A stretch of 64,000 nt of DNA from NCBI RefSeq assembly GCF_947491715.1, contig NZ_CANLKR010000010.1, positions 62,001-126,000 of the forward strand, in the 5' to 3' direction. A program made the position numbers and the translations under genes. Under the pieces are notes generated by a model. The model did not search any database. It saw nothing but the letters and a program-made list of their open reading frames with translations, and was not told where the DNA came from. This DNA is from an uncultured Shewanella sp. GTDB lineage: Bacteria; Pseudomonadota; Gammaproteobacteria; Enterobacterales; Shewanellaceae. Shown in pieces: positions 25,869 through 34,574 of the stretch (the first letter of the stretch is position 1; each line of letters begins with the position of its first letter).

Positions 25869-27113
25869 TTAATCTATATTCGTTGGAATTTGATTTTTAC
25901 CGGAATAAAAGGTTAATCGTTTGCCTAGTATTTTCTCAATAAGTTGAGTGGCACTTAAGTCGTGGGTAACATTGATCACGGTGGCCATGGCATCTGTAGT
26001 TGCGCCAATGACAACCAGCATAGGGATGACTTCCATTGGCAGTCCTAGGGATGTGACAATAAATATTTCACCTAAAAAGGCGCCACCAGGAACGCCACTT
26101 ACGATTACTGCGTAAAGCGTAGCAAGCAAGAGAGTCATAAAAAAGACTTCAGGAGTAAAGTCTAATCCAAGCACGGCATAAATAAACACCACTTTCAGTG
26201 TGGCTGTCATCGCTGCGCCGCCTTTATTAACATTGACCAATAAGGGTAAACAGATATCGGCAACCTCTTCTTTTAATCCCATCTTCTGTGCACTGCGAAG
26301 ATTGACGGGTAAAGTGGCCAGAGATGAGCTGGTTCCTAATGCTGTGGTGGCTGAGGGGAAGACATTACGCCAAAAGCTCGCTATGGCTGGACGTCCACCT
26401 GCTAGAGCGGCATAAAAAGTTGAACCGAATATAAAATAAAGCAGAGCGGCAACCAAAAAGAGCAAAATAGCCCGAGCAAAAGACGTGAGCAAATCAGGAT
26501 CTTGGTTGGCCATGGTCGAGGCAAAATAGCAGCCTAATCCTATTGGCGCCACAATCATAATCATAGAGACGATTTTCATGGTAACCACATTCAAACTCTG
26601 TAGCATTGCTGCGACTTTTCTTCCGTGCTCTCCCGATTGCCCAATGGCAATGCCTGCAATAATCGACATAATCACCAAGGCAAGAATGTTGGACTTGGAT
26701 AATAATCCAACAAAGTCATTCGTGGTTAACATTTTGACGAAGTCCATGTGCCCGCCATCGTCACTGATAGGGTTTTTTAGGTTAAGCGTGACGCCTTGAG
26801 CGGGATCAAAAATGCTGGCAAGACCGATCATTGTGAGCGAAGGAATAATGGCCATCATAGCGGACACACCAATGACGGCTAATAATATCACGCCAAGTTT
26901 CTTTAAATCTGTCATGCTGGCGATGGATGAAGTGACGCTTAAACAGACTAAAGGCACTACAATCATAAACAGTAAGTTAATGAAAATCTGGCCAATTGGG
27001 GCAAGCCCATGAGCGATAGCAGGAAAATAGATCCCAGTTATGGCCCCAATAGCCAGTGCTAATATTAAAATGAGAGAAGAGCGATAATGAGTGGCAACCT
27101 CTAATAAGCGCAT
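25869..27113 (-). CDS. Dicarboxylate/amino acid:cation symporter (DAACS family)
   Basis: 414 residues, with about eight transmembrane helices and two re-entrant loops expected for the GltPh/EAAT fold. The HP1 serine-rich segment is TTALGTSSSLATLP (TSSS). The TM7 segment, usually NMDGT, reads LLVNVNKGGAAM here. HP2 is VSGVPGGAFLGEI, and TM8 is VVIGATTDAMATVINVTHDL (usually D-x-x-R-T-x-x-N-V-x-G-D). The usual TM8 substrate Arg is Ala/Met, so the substrate may not be a C4-dicarboxylate; neutral amino acid carriers also lack it. Single gene with its own promoter region of about 290 bases. Confidence 0.82.
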   Translation of the reverse strand: MRLLEVATHYRSSLILILALAIGAITGIYFPAIAHGLAPIGQIFINLLFMIVVPLVCLSVTSSIASMTDLKKLGVILLAVIGVSAMMAIIPSLTMIGLASIFDPAQGVTLNLKNPISDDGGHMDFVKMLTTNDFVGLLSKSNILALVIMSIIAGIAIGQSGEHGRKVAAMLQSLNVVTMKIVSMIMIVAPIGLGCYFASTMANQDPDLLTSFARAILLFLVAALLYFIFGSTFYAALAGGRPAIASFWRNVFPSATTALGTSSSLATLPVNLRSAQKMGLKEEVADICLPLLVNVNKGGAAMTATLKVVFIYAVLGLDFTPEVFFMTLLLATLYAVIVSGVPGGAFLGEIFIVTSLGLPMEVIPMLVVIGATTDAMATVINVTHDLSATQLIEKILGKRLTFYSGKNQIPTNID

Positions 27114-27372
27114 AATATTAACCTTATTATTCTAGGGGAAGTTGATCTTTCGTGGATAATTGATGTCCGCGATAAAGGTGTGTTAATCACAGTTTATTTA
27201 CCAAGGTAATGATGCTATTAAAAGATCTTGTGAAAAACTGAGTGACTATTATACCCACTTTATATTTGTTAATAATACCAAAATGATTTTAGATATAATT
27301 TATAGGATTGAGCAGGTATTAAGGGAAGGATGGGGATGAGTATAATCATTATTGCTAATGTTGTTTAACAGA

Positions 27373-27395
27373 AGGAGGAGAGTGTTTCTCCTCCT
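27373..27395 (-). terminator. Hairpin downstream of the DEAD-box helicase
   Basis: AGGAGGAGA (27373-27381) pairs with TCTCCTCCT (27387-27395) around GTGTT, just past the helicase stop on the minus strand. The flanking sequence allows register slippage. There is no strong U-run. Confidence 0.4.
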
Positions 27396-27407
27396 CCTTT
27401 CAGATGA

Positions 27408-28706
27408 CTATTTTAATTTTTTAATTTTCGCGGGAGAGGCGTTTTTGACTTTGACTCTACGACCACTCATTTTTCGCTCGGCAATGACTTGAGCGCCTGC
27501 ATTATCATCTCGCTGTTGTTTTTTAGCGAAGCTACGGCGTTTTTGCAACTGCTTAATGAGGAGATCTCGGCTACCTACTTCATAGCCCGGAATAGTAATA
27601 CGACGCAGTTTTTGACCAATGAGTTTTTCGATATCGGCAAGAGTGCGCTCTTCTTCACGGCTCACAAATGAGATTGCTACGCCGCTTTTACCGGCTCGGC
27701 CTGTGCGGCCAATGCGGTGAACATAATCTTCGGCTAAGAAAGGCAGATCGTAATTCACCACATATTCCAAATCGGGAATGTCTAAGCCGCGAGCGGCGAC
27801 TTCGGTGGCGACGAGAACACGCACTTTACCTTCTTTGAATTCACGTAATGCACGGCGACGACTGCCTTGTGCTTTTTCACCATGAACGACACTAGAAGGA
27901 ATGCCATCTAAGTTGAGTTCTTTAACTAATACATCTGCTGCATCTCGAGTGGCGGTGAAAACGAGGACTTGTTGCCAGTTTTTCGTGCCAATGAGTTCAG
28001 AGAGTAATTCACGTTTACGGCGCTGCTCGACAGGGTAAATGGCTTGACTCACTGTTGCTGCTGTGGTGTTTTGTTTATCGGCGCTGATCACATTGGGTTT
28101 AATCAGCATGTCGTTGGCTAACTTTTTGACAGCGCTAGAAAAAGTGGCAGAAAAGAGTAGGTTTTGTCGTTTGCTGTTAGCGACTTGAAGAATTTTTTGG
28201 ATATCTTGACTAAATCCCATATCGAGCATGCGATCGGCTTCATCTAATACCAGAAAATCAAGATTAGATAAACTAAGATTGCAAGAGGTTAAATGTTCAA
28301 GCAATCGACCTGGGGTCGCAACGATAATATCGGCACCGCGCTTTAACTTTACGGCTTGAGAGTCCATCTTAACTCCGCCATAAAGTGTGATAATACTTAT
28401 ATTGAGATGCTTACTATAATCGCTAATATTTTGAGCAACTTGTGCAGCAAGTTCTCTTGTTGGCGTTAATATGAGTGCTTTGGTATTTGAGCGATGCGTG
28501 TCGCTAGGATTATCGAGCATTTTTTGTAAAATAGGTAAAGCGAAGGCAGCGGTTTTGCCTGTGCCTGTTTGGGCACTGGCTAAGACGTCTTGGCCACGTC
28601 TAATCGCTGGAATAGCTTGCTGCTGAATTGGCGTCATTTTCTGATAACCACATTCTGAGATAGCACGTAAAATCTCGGGAGCAAAACTAAAAGATTCAAA
28701 TCTCAT
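27408..28706 (-). CDS. rhlE: DEAD-box ATP-dependent RNA helicase, RhlE-like
   Basis: 432 residues. The Q motif is FAPEILRAISECGYQKMTPIQQQAIP, Walker A ASAQTGTGKT, DEAD VLDEADRMLDMGF, SAT LFSATFS, and motif VI HRIGRTGRAG. The basic C-terminal tail (about 60 residues rich in K/R, ending KIKKLK) binds RNA non-specifically. RhlE-type helicases act in ribosome assembly and RNA turnover and are often cold-induced. The short tail distinguishes it from DeaD; SrmB and RhlE are harder to separate by eye. Confidence 0.85.
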   Translation of the reverse strand: MRFESFSFAPEILRAISECGYQKMTPIQQQAIPAIRRGQDVLASAQTGTGKTAAFALPILQKMLDNPSDTHRSNTKALILTPTRELAAQVAQNISDYSKHLNISIITLYGGVKMDSQAVKLKRGADIIVATPGRLLEHLTSCNLSLSNLDFLVLDEADRMLDMGFSQDIQKILQVANSKRQNLLFSATFSSAVKKLANDMLIKPNVISADKQNTTAATVSQAIYPVEQRRKRELLSELIGTKNWQQVLVFTATRDAADVLVKELNLDGIPSSVVHGEKAQGSRRRALREFKEGKVRVLVATEVAARGLDIPDLEYVVNYDLPFLAEDYVHRIGRTGRAGKSGVAISFVSREEERTLADIEKLIGQKLRRITIPGYEVGSRDLLIKQLQKRRSFAKKQQRDDNAGAQVIAERKMSGRRVKVKNASPAKIKKLK

Positions 28707-28928
28707 TATGGGGTCCTGTTATTCGTCATTCACATCAAGTTATTTTGTAATATTAGCTTATGCACGCTAAACGGTTGAGTAGGCTAAGCGTGGCGGCGGA
28801 GTATAGCAAAGATTGAGATGAGGTTTTAGGGTTATTTGTAAATGTGTTGTTTTTAGCGGTATGGTCATCCCCTTTCGATGTGACATGAGCTCAAAAGGGG
28901 ATTAATCTTCTGTCATCTATAAGCCAAA

Positions 28929-28963
28929 TTACTTGAAGATGCAGCATTCAGTTGGAATTAAAA
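28929..28963 (-). repeat. MITE end fragment
   Basis: ACTTGAAGATGCAGCATTCA and the following GTTGGAATTAAAA closely match the first 45 or so bases of MITE copy 2 (CCTGAAGATGCAGGATTCAG, CTGGAATTAAAA). Similarity stops after about 35 bases, and the TATACCCGTGA tip is not intact. It is a decayed or truncated member of the same family in the gap between the GFA and helicase genes. Confidence 0.6.
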
Positions 28964-28999
28964 CATGCGTCGCTTTGAATTGAAGTCTGCGGCTGGGGA

Positions 29000-29413
29000 T
29001 TACTGTTTTGCTAATGCTTCAACACCGGTTGGGATTTGATACCATGCTGGTTTTTCACTGCTCCAGACGTGGATCATGGGGGCGAAATCCTTATCGACTG
29101 AGGCGCCAACGGGTTTTAATTTCAACTTAATAAGATCGGGTTGTTCGGGATTGTAATGATAGATACGGGTGCCGCAAGTGGGGCAAAGCTTAGCATGGTT
29201 TTGGTTACCACTCTCAGCCAGTCGGCTCCAATGTTTCATTTCACCTTGAAAGTGGATATCCTCTTTTGTGACAACAGCAGTAATACTAAAAGGACTCGAC
29301 GACAGTTTTTGGCACTCTTGGCAGTGACAGGCTAATACTTTTATTGGCTTTTTAGCGAGTGTGTAGCTCACTTGACCACATTGGCATGCTGCGGTTATTG
29401 GGTATTTCATCAC
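29000..29413 (-). CDS. GFA-family (glutathione-dependent formaldehyde-activating enzyme-like) protein
   Basis: 137 residues of the CENP-V/GFA zinc fold. Zinc-binding cysteines are in CQCGQVSYTL, ACHCQECQKLSSSPFS and LCPTCGTRIYHY. Only a few members have been shown to act on S-hydroxymethylglutathione, so this is best described as a zinc-binding protein of unknown function. It stands alone between aminopeptidase P and the helicase. Confidence 0.83.
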   Translation of the reverse strand: MMKYPITAACQCGQVSYTLAKKPIKVLACHCQECQKLSSSPFSITAVVTKEDIHFQGEMKHWSRLAESGNQNHAKLCPTCGTRIYHYNPEQPDLIKLKLKPVGASVDKDFAPMIHVWSSEKPAWYQIPTGVEALAKQ

Positions 29414-29497
29414 TTTTCCTCACTTATATAAGATAAGGCTGAACTTGCTTTTACAACTGATTGAACAATAAGGGGTAAAAGCAAGTGTGTTCATTGA

Positions 29498-31285
29498 CTA
29501 AATTGCTGTCGTTGCATTTGTTAGCCAAATTAAATCGCTGCCATGTATTAAAGGAGCTAAAGTTTCGAAGACTTGTTGATGATAGTCATTGAGCCAAGAT
29601 ATTTCTTCTTTTGTCAGTAAATTTTTATCGATAAGGCGGTTATCCATTGGAATGAGGGTGAGTGATTTAAATTCTAACATGTCTCGTTCAATCCCAGCTA
29701 AGGACTGACAGCTTTGGACTGCGACTAGGTTTTCAAGTCGGATCCCAAACTCACCTTCTCGATAATAGCCTGGTTCATTGGAGACTATCATGCCGGGCAA
29801 TAATGCAACGCTTTGACCTGCTTTGGCGATACGCTGCGGGCCTTCATGGACGTTTAAGAAATGGCCCACACCGTGACCTGTACCATGATCGTAATCATAG
29901 CCGTGCTGCCATAAGAACTGTCTGGCAAACCCATCGAGTTGTTGGCCTGTGGTGCCTAATGGAAATTTAGCTTGATCCAATGCGATGTGCCCCTTTAATA
30001 CTAAGGTGACCATCTTTTTTTGCTCGTCACTGGGCTCACCAATAGCAATAGTGCGAGTGACATCAGTGGTGCCATCGAAATATTGCGCGCCAGAATCTAC
30101 AAGGTATAAGCTATTAAGTGTCATTTTTGCTGGCGTGCCATTGTTATGATTATAATGGCACATGGCGGCGTTACTGCCGAGGGCTGAAATGGTATCGAAA
30201 CTGGGCTCTTGATAAAGCGGATCTTGTAAGCGAAAACTTTCCAATTTATCGCTAAGCTTGGCTTCATCATATAAACGATTTGCTTGGACTTCAGTATCAA
30301 GCCAAGCTAAAAATCGACTGACTGCGACGCCATCTCGAATATGGCACGCTTTAAAGCCAGCTAATTCAACTGGATTTTTTTGTGCTTTTTCTAATGCGAT
30401 AGGGCAGCTTGCGGCCAGTAAGGTGACTCCTGCGGTTTTGGCTGTGAGTTGTGTCCAAGCATTGCTGGCGTTAGGATCGCAAAGTAAGATGGTATTAGAA
30501 AGGGTTGCTAATGCTTCTTTTAATGCTGTTTCAGGTAAAAACGATACCCCCAATCCAACATGTTCATTAATCCCTTTAGGCAATTTGGTGATATCGGTAA
30601 AGAGTTGAACATTGCCATCTTGGTATAATAGCGCGGTGCCCAGAATAACGGGAAGTCGAGGCACATCTTGACCTCTGAGGTTGAGTAACCAACAAAAAGA
30701 ATCTAAGGCGGTAATCAAGGCGGCATTTGCGCCAGCCTGTTGAACTTTTGAGGCGATCCTTGTGCGTTTATTGAGGCTCGTTTCCCCAGCGTAATCATTA
30801 CTGAATAAGATAGCGGGTGAACTTGACGCTGGCGGGCGGTTCTCCCAATACATATCAATCGGGTTACTATCGAGTGTGACAAGTGATAAGTCGGCGTTAT
30901 TAAACGCTGATTGTGCAGCGTGATACCAGCTTAAACTGTGTAGTCGGCTATCGATACCAATTCGAGAGTGACTGGGCAGTGTTTCGATTAGCCATTGAAT
31001 TTGTGGTGTGTCTGTGAGGCTTAAATATTCAAATAGTTCAGCATTAACTTGCTGGCGAACTTGCACTGTATAGCGGCCATCGGTGAATATCGCTGCACTG
31101 TCTTTTAGGATAATAGCCATGCCTGCAGAGCCTGTAAATCCAGTTGCCCAGTGTAAACGTTCATTCTGGGGGGGGACGTATTCCCCTAAATATTCGTCGG
31201 CTCTAGGGACAATAAAAGCGTCGAGATCATGCTTGGCCATTTCAGTTCTAATAGCGCTAAGGCGAGTGGCAATGAGTGATGACAT
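29498..31285 (-). CDS. Xaa-Pro aminopeptidase, long (eukaryotic APP1-like) type, M24B
   Basis: 595 residues: two creatinase-like N-terminal domains (about 1-155 and 160-310) followed by the pita-bread catalytic domain (about 320-595). The five metal ligands are visible: two Asp in VDSGAQYFDGTTDVTRT, His in HGTGHGVGHFLNVHEGP, Glu in SNEPGYY and Glu in GIRLENLV. It removes N-terminal residues ahead of proline. The three-domain length, compared with 440 for E. coli PepP, marks the cytosolic-APP1-like subfamily that is common in Shewanella. No signal peptide is present. Confidence 0.92.
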   Translation of the reverse strand: MSSLIATRLSAIRTEMAKHDLDAFIVPRADEYLGEYVPPQNERLHWATGFTGSAGMAIILKDSAAIFTDGRYTVQVRQQVNAELFEYLSLTDTPQIQWLIETLPSHSRIGIDSRLHSLSWYHAAQSAFNNADLSLVTLDSNPIDMYWENRPPASSSPAILFSNDYAGETSLNKRTRIASKVQQAGANAALITALDSFCWLLNLRGQDVPRLPVILGTALLYQDGNVQLFTDITKLPKGINEHVGLGVSFLPETALKEALATLSNTILLCDPNASNAWTQLTAKTAGVTLLAASCPIALEKAQKNPVELAGFKACHIRDGVAVSRFLAWLDTEVQANRLYDEAKLSDKLESFRLQDPLYQEPSFDTISALGSNAAMCHYNHNNGTPAKMTLNSLYLVDSGAQYFDGTTDVTRTIAIGEPSDEQKKMVTLVLKGHIALDQAKFPLGTTGQQLDGFARQFLWQHGYDYDHGTGHGVGHFLNVHEGPQRIAKAGQSVALLPGMIVSNEPGYYREGEFGIRLENLVAVQSCQSLAGIERDMLEFKSLTLIPMDNRLIDKNLLTKEEISWLNDYHQQVFETLAPLIHGSDLIWLTNATTAI

Positions 31286-31355
31286 AAGGCTCCCAAGTGG
31301 ATAGTGGTGATGGATGACGTCAAAAGGAATAATATGGCCGTAATGTTAACATGAC

Positions 31356-31392
31356 CCCCTTCTTTAGTCTTATTTGTTATCTAAAGAAGGGG
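31356..31392 (-). terminator. Stem-loop downstream of the FKBP gene
   Basis: CCCCTTCTTTAG (31356-31367) and CTAAAGAAGGGG (31381-31392) form a perfect 12-base stem with a 13-base loop, 17 bases after the FKBP stop on the minus strand. U-run absent, so probably a terminator of moderate strength or a 3' stabiliser. Confidence 0.5.
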
Positions 31393-31408
31393 CGAATGCC
31401 ATGGAGGC

Positions 31409-31879
31409 TTAATCTATGCTGATTAACTCGACATCAAAAATGAGTGTTGCGCCTGCAGGAATTTGTCCTGCACTTCGATTGCCATAAGCTAACTTGCTCG
31501 GAATAAAAAAGCGGGCTTTTTCACCGACAACCATTAACTGCAACCCTTCAGTCCAGCCTTTAATGACACGATTCAATGGAAATGAAATAGGCTCTCCCCG
31601 TTCAAAAGAGCTATCAAAAACGTCACCATTGATAAGGCGACCTTCATAATTAACTGTGACAGTATCTGTTGATTTAGGGTGCTGTGTACCACTGCCTGGA
31701 GTCAATACTTGATATTGCAAGCCAGATGCAGTGGTTTTCACTTGTGGAAGCGTCTTATTTTCGGTTAAAAATGCTTGCCCTTGAGCGTTCTGCTCTTTGA
31801 CTTCGGTTTGGTTGTTTCTTGAGCTGTAAAAGTAAAAAATCACCCCAGCGATTAAGATAATGGCGAGTAAGACTTTCAT
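31409..31879 (-). CDS. FKBP-type peptidyl-prolyl isomerase with N-terminal membrane anchor
   Basis: 156 residues. A hydrophobic N-terminal helix (VLLAIILIAGVIFYFYSS, 3-20) anchors or exports it. The FKBP domain (about 45-156) has TVTVNYEGRLINGDVFDSSFERGEPISFPLN and the C-terminal GATLIFDVELISI. The conserved active-site residues Tyr, Asp and Phe are in VNYEG, VFDSSF and in IPAGATLIFDVEL. It is a single-domain, FklB-like enzyme that accelerates folding around prolines, here probably at the periplasmic face of the membrane. Confidence 0.88.
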   Translation of the reverse strand: MKVLLAIILIAGVIFYFYSSRNNQTEVKEQNAQGQAFLTENKTLPQVKTTASGLQYQVLTPGSGTQHPKSTDTVTVNYEGRLINGDVFDSSFERGEPISFPLNRVIKGWTEGLQLMVVGEKARFFIPSKLAYGNRSAGQIPAGATLIFDVELISID

Positions 31880-31961
31880 TCTGTGTTCCTTGGTAATTGA
31901 TATAGGGTTATTCGTTTATCACCGTTCCATTTTATAAAGCCTGCAGTAAATTGGGAGTGAA

Positions 31962-32228
31962 TATACCCGTGATACCTGAAGATGCAGGATTCAGCTGGAA
32001 TTAAAAGCCTTTTAGGCAAGGCTTTGAACAGCGTGCTTAGTCATTCTAAGCTGATGTTCAATAACGCAGTATAAAAGGCTTTTAAACCAGCCCTTTGGGA
32101 GTCTGTAAAATCACCTACTTCTGCGTTGTATCACCTTAAAAGGCAATAAGCATTCTTGCAATAATACGCCTTGAATTAGGCACTTTTACAGGCTCTGAAA
32201 ACAGGCATCTTCAAGTATCACGGGTATA
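31962..32228 (-). mobile_element. MITE copy 2 (267 bp)
   Basis: Same family as 11559-11841 but inverted relative to it. The terminal inverted repeats are TATACCCGTGATACCTGAAGATGC and its complement-like partner GCATCTTCAAGTATCACGGGTATA, 24 bases with one mismatch. The interior holds no open reading frame of note. Its right end runs into the last codons of the DUF1294 gene (32218-32228). Both arms use CTTGAAG/CCTGAAG, whereas copy 1 uses CTGCAAG in both arms. Confidence 0.88.
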
Positions 32229-32541
32229 AAAGGGCGTACATGCATAATAAATTGATAATAATGACAAAAAATAACCCTTTTTTAAAGGGCTGCTTTTGTG
32301 TTTTATGGCGTAGTAATTTTTGGGCAATGAGTGCTCCTGGCCAGCCGCACAATAAAGATAATAAATGCAATGTGCGCTCTTTTGTACGCCATTTCGATTT
32401 GCGTGCTGCAGATTTATCAATGGCAAAGGCACAAAAGGTCACTAAGCTCATGATGGCGTATAAAAGCACTATTTTGAGTGAAATAAAGCCAAGTAAGTGG
32501 ATTGCGATGAGCAAGCAAAGAAAAAAAATAGCGAAAATCAT
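32218..32541 (-). CDS. DUF1294 small membrane protein
   Basis: 107 residues. Two N-terminal hydrophobic helices (about 1-18 and 22-41) surround the family motif FCAFAIDKSAARKSKWRTKERTLHLLSLLCGWPGALIAQKLLRHKTQK (D-K-x-x-A, R-x-x-E-x-x-L-H, GWPG, HK). A final helix is near residues 90-104. Function unknown. The last codons (LLYP-stop) are read from TATACCCGTGA, the tip of MITE copy 2, so the element sets the present C-terminus. Confidence 0.8.
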   Translation of the reverse strand: MIFAIFFLCLLIAIHLLGFISLKIVLLYAIMSLVTFCAFAIDKSAARKSKWRTKERTLHLLSLLCGWPGALIAQKLLRHKTQKQPFKKGLFFVIIINLLCMYALLYP

Positions 32542-32647
32542 AAAGATTGTGTGTTAAATGAATGAGTTTTTAGATTAACATTGAAATATCAATACGGGTA
32601 GCTATCTTGATTGATAAGGATTATTGTGTGTTCAAAAGTAGAGTAAT

Positions 32648-32674
32648 AAGCCTTATAGAGAAGAGATAAGGCTT
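32648..32674 (-). terminator. Hairpin downstream of DUF4442 gene
   Basis: AAGCCTTAT (32648-32656) pairs with ATAAGGCTT (32666-32674) around a nine-base loop, about 40 bases past the DUF4442 stop on the minus strand. A short T-run flanks the plus-strand side only. Confidence 0.4.
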
Positions 32675-32714
32675 TTCAGTATTGAAGTGGGTGAGACTTC
32701 ACTCTGAGAGCAGG

Positions 32715-33191
32715 TTACTTAGTCGGCTTTTCTGTGATCCACAGCTTGATGGTCCCTTTTACAACGACAATGTCATTTTTATCATATGCGGTGACATTAA
32801 CCAATAAATCACCAGGTACCCATTGTTCAGGTTGGACTTCTGCGACACAACGAATATCGCTGTTTGCTTTTGCGGTATAGTCTAAGCTCATCCCTTTAGG
32901 AAGCCAACGTAGATGAGCTGGAATCGATGCTTCAGCCATTGTTCCCATGGCCATCTCTAATCCATTACAAATGGCAATAACATGGACTGTTTTGATGTGA
33001 TTATGAACGGCGCGCCTTTTTTTGACTAAACAGACACAGCGATGTGGCCGTAAATCGGTAATGAGGGGGTTAATGGTTGCAAAATAAGGGGCCATTCGGC
33101 TGATAAACATTGAAAAGAGTTTATTACCAAAAGAAAAACGACTCATCTTATTGTAAATTGACATTACTTTAGTCGGTTTCGCAATCTGCAT
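32715..33191 (-). CDS. DUF4442 (hotdog-fold, thioesterase-like) protein
   Basis: 158 residues matching DUF4442. It has an N-terminal helix with FSFGNKLFSMFISRMAPYFATINPLITDLRPHRCVCLVKKRR, the hotdog helix TVHVIAICNGLEMAMGTMAEASIP and strands ending in GDLLVNVTAYDKNDIVVVKGTIKLWI. Such proteins resemble acyl-CoA thioesterases of the PaaI/YiiD type, but catalysis has not been shown for this group. It is cytoplasmic and monocistronic. Confidence 0.78.
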   Translation of the reverse strand: MQIAKPTKVMSIYNKMSRFSFGNKLFSMFISRMAPYFATINPLITDLRPHRCVCLVKKRRAVHNHIKTVHVIAICNGLEMAMGTMAEASIPAHLRWLPKGMSLDYTAKANSDIRCVAEVQPEQWVPGDLLVNVTAYDKNDIVVVKGTIKLWITEKPTK

Positions 33192-33523
33192 GCTCGAATT
33201 CCTTTTGTTATTTTTATAGAGACTAGAGGTACTAGTGTGATTATAGGGAGATAGTACGTCTGGTCGGATGTCTTTTTTGTTAGACTAGCATTTTTCTTTA
33301 GTCAGTGGCTAGTTTAATGTGGCTGAGCCTATTTTTTTATCTAGCGTTGATATGATCATACCCCAGTGAAATGAAGGTGCAAGTTTCAGAACCGCTCAAA
33401 TGCCCGATTTCAAAGCCCATGATTGAGGATATATAGGAAGCGAAAAAGGAGTAAGTTTCATTTCCTTTATGTAGCCTCTCCCACGTATACTAGCCAACAA
33501 TCAGTTTATTGTAAGGATAAAAA
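33192..33523. other. Intergenic region DUF4442 / popT
   Basis: 332 bases holding both divergent promoters. At 33359-33388 lies ATACCCCAGTGAAATGAAGG followed by TGCAAGTTTCA, whose complement resembles the right arm of the hairpin at 48042-48077; it may be the end of a second dispersed repeat family. Nothing else is recognisable. Confidence 0.4.
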
Positions 33524-34453
33524 GTGAAATACCTCATTACTTATTTAAAAGGCCTTGCCATGGGGGCTGCAGATGTTGTGCCGGGTGTCTCGGGGGGGAC
33601 GATTGCGTTTATCACAGGTATCCTAGATACCTTGCTTAATAGTATTCGTAGTATTAACTTTTCACTTTTCAGTGTGATTAGACATAAGGGAATTAAAGCC
33701 GCTTTTCTTCATATCAATGGGCCCTTTTTATTGTGTTTGTTTGCGGGAATATTAACCAGCATATTAACATTAGCCAAGGTGATTTCTTATTTATTAGTGA
33801 CTCACCCCATTCCTGTATGGTCTTTCTTTTTTGGGCTGATTTTAATCTCTGTCGTGCATATGCTAAAACAAGTGCAAGGTTTTTCCGTGGCACGTTTTGT
33901 ATTATTTGTTCTTGGTGTTGCTGTTGCATGGGGGATCACTATGATTAACCCTGTGGCGTTGGAATTGACTCGCTTTAATATTTTTTTAGGGGGCTGTATT
34001 GCGATTACGGCTATGTTGCTACCCGGTATTTCAGGTAGTTTTATTCTTGTATTATTAGGTCTATACAGTGGTGTGTTAGGCGCCGTTAAAAACTTTGATA
34101 TTTCTGTGATGCTCACTTTTATATCAGGCGCTGTGGTCGGCTTATTGAGTTTTAGTCATTTACTCTCTTTATTACTACGTAAATATCATGATGCAACCTT
34201 GGTGTTCTTAACGGGACTCATGTTAGGTACATTAGGTAAAATTTGGCCTTGGAAAGAAACGTTAACTTGGCGCGAGAATTCTAAAGGTGACATGGTTGCT
34301 TTGGTCGAGCGTAACTTATCACCTATGCAGTTTGAACAATTAACGGGCCAAAATGCACTGATGTTATGGGCATTCGTGGCCATGTTAGCGGGTATTTTAT
34401 TAGTTTGGGGCTTAGAGCGATTTGCTGCAAAACACGCAACAGTAGTTGAGTAA
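33524..34453 (+). CDS. popT: DUF368 polyprenyl-phosphate transporter (PopT-like)
   Basis: 309 residues, GTG start with TAAGGA upstream. About eight transmembrane helices. The two inverted re-entrant repeats of DUF368 are recognisable: ADVVPGVSGGTIAFITGI (about 17-34) and AMLLPGISGSFILVLLGLYSGV (about 162-183). DUF368 proteins were shown in Vibrio cholerae (PopT) to recycle undecaprenyl phosphate to the cytoplasmic face of the membrane, alongside DedA-family flippases. This serves peptidoglycan, O-antigen and other glycan synthesis. A rho-independent terminator follows. Confidence 0.85.
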   Translation: MKYLITYLKGLAMGAADVVPGVSGGTIAFITGILDTLLNSIRSINFSLFSVIRHKGIKAAFLHINGPFLLCLFAGILTSILTLAKVISYLLVTHPIPVWSFFFGLILISVVHMLKQVQGFSVARFVLFVLGVAVAWGITMINPVALELTRFNIFLGGCIAITAMLLPGISGSFILVLLGLYSGVLGAVKNFDISVMLTFISGAVVGLLSFSHLLSLLLRKYHDATLVFLTGLMLGTLGKIWPWKETLTWRENSKGDMVALVERNLSPMQFEQLTGQNALMLWAFVAMLAGILLVWGLERFAAKHATVVE

Positions 34454-34476
34454 ATTCAGTTTAGTGTTGAGCTTTT

Positions 34477-34503
34477 AAAGGCCCGTTTATTCGGGTCTTT
34501 TTT
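34477..34503 (+). terminator. Rho-independent terminator of popT
   Basis: AAAGGCCCG (34477-34485) pairs with CGGGTCTTT (34492-34500, one G-T pair) around a short T-rich loop, followed by further T residues (TTT GTTT). It lies 24 bases after the popT stop. Confidence 0.8.
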
Positions 34504-34574
34504 GTTTGGCAGGGAAATAAGCGGATATTAACGCTATGCTTTGAGGGGGAATTGACTGAGTAGGAGTAGTGAGT

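Noticed and set aside
32211..32432. 73-codon frame overlapping the DUF1294 gene
   Set aside because: It is out of frame with the conserved DUF1294 motif and starts inside the gene.
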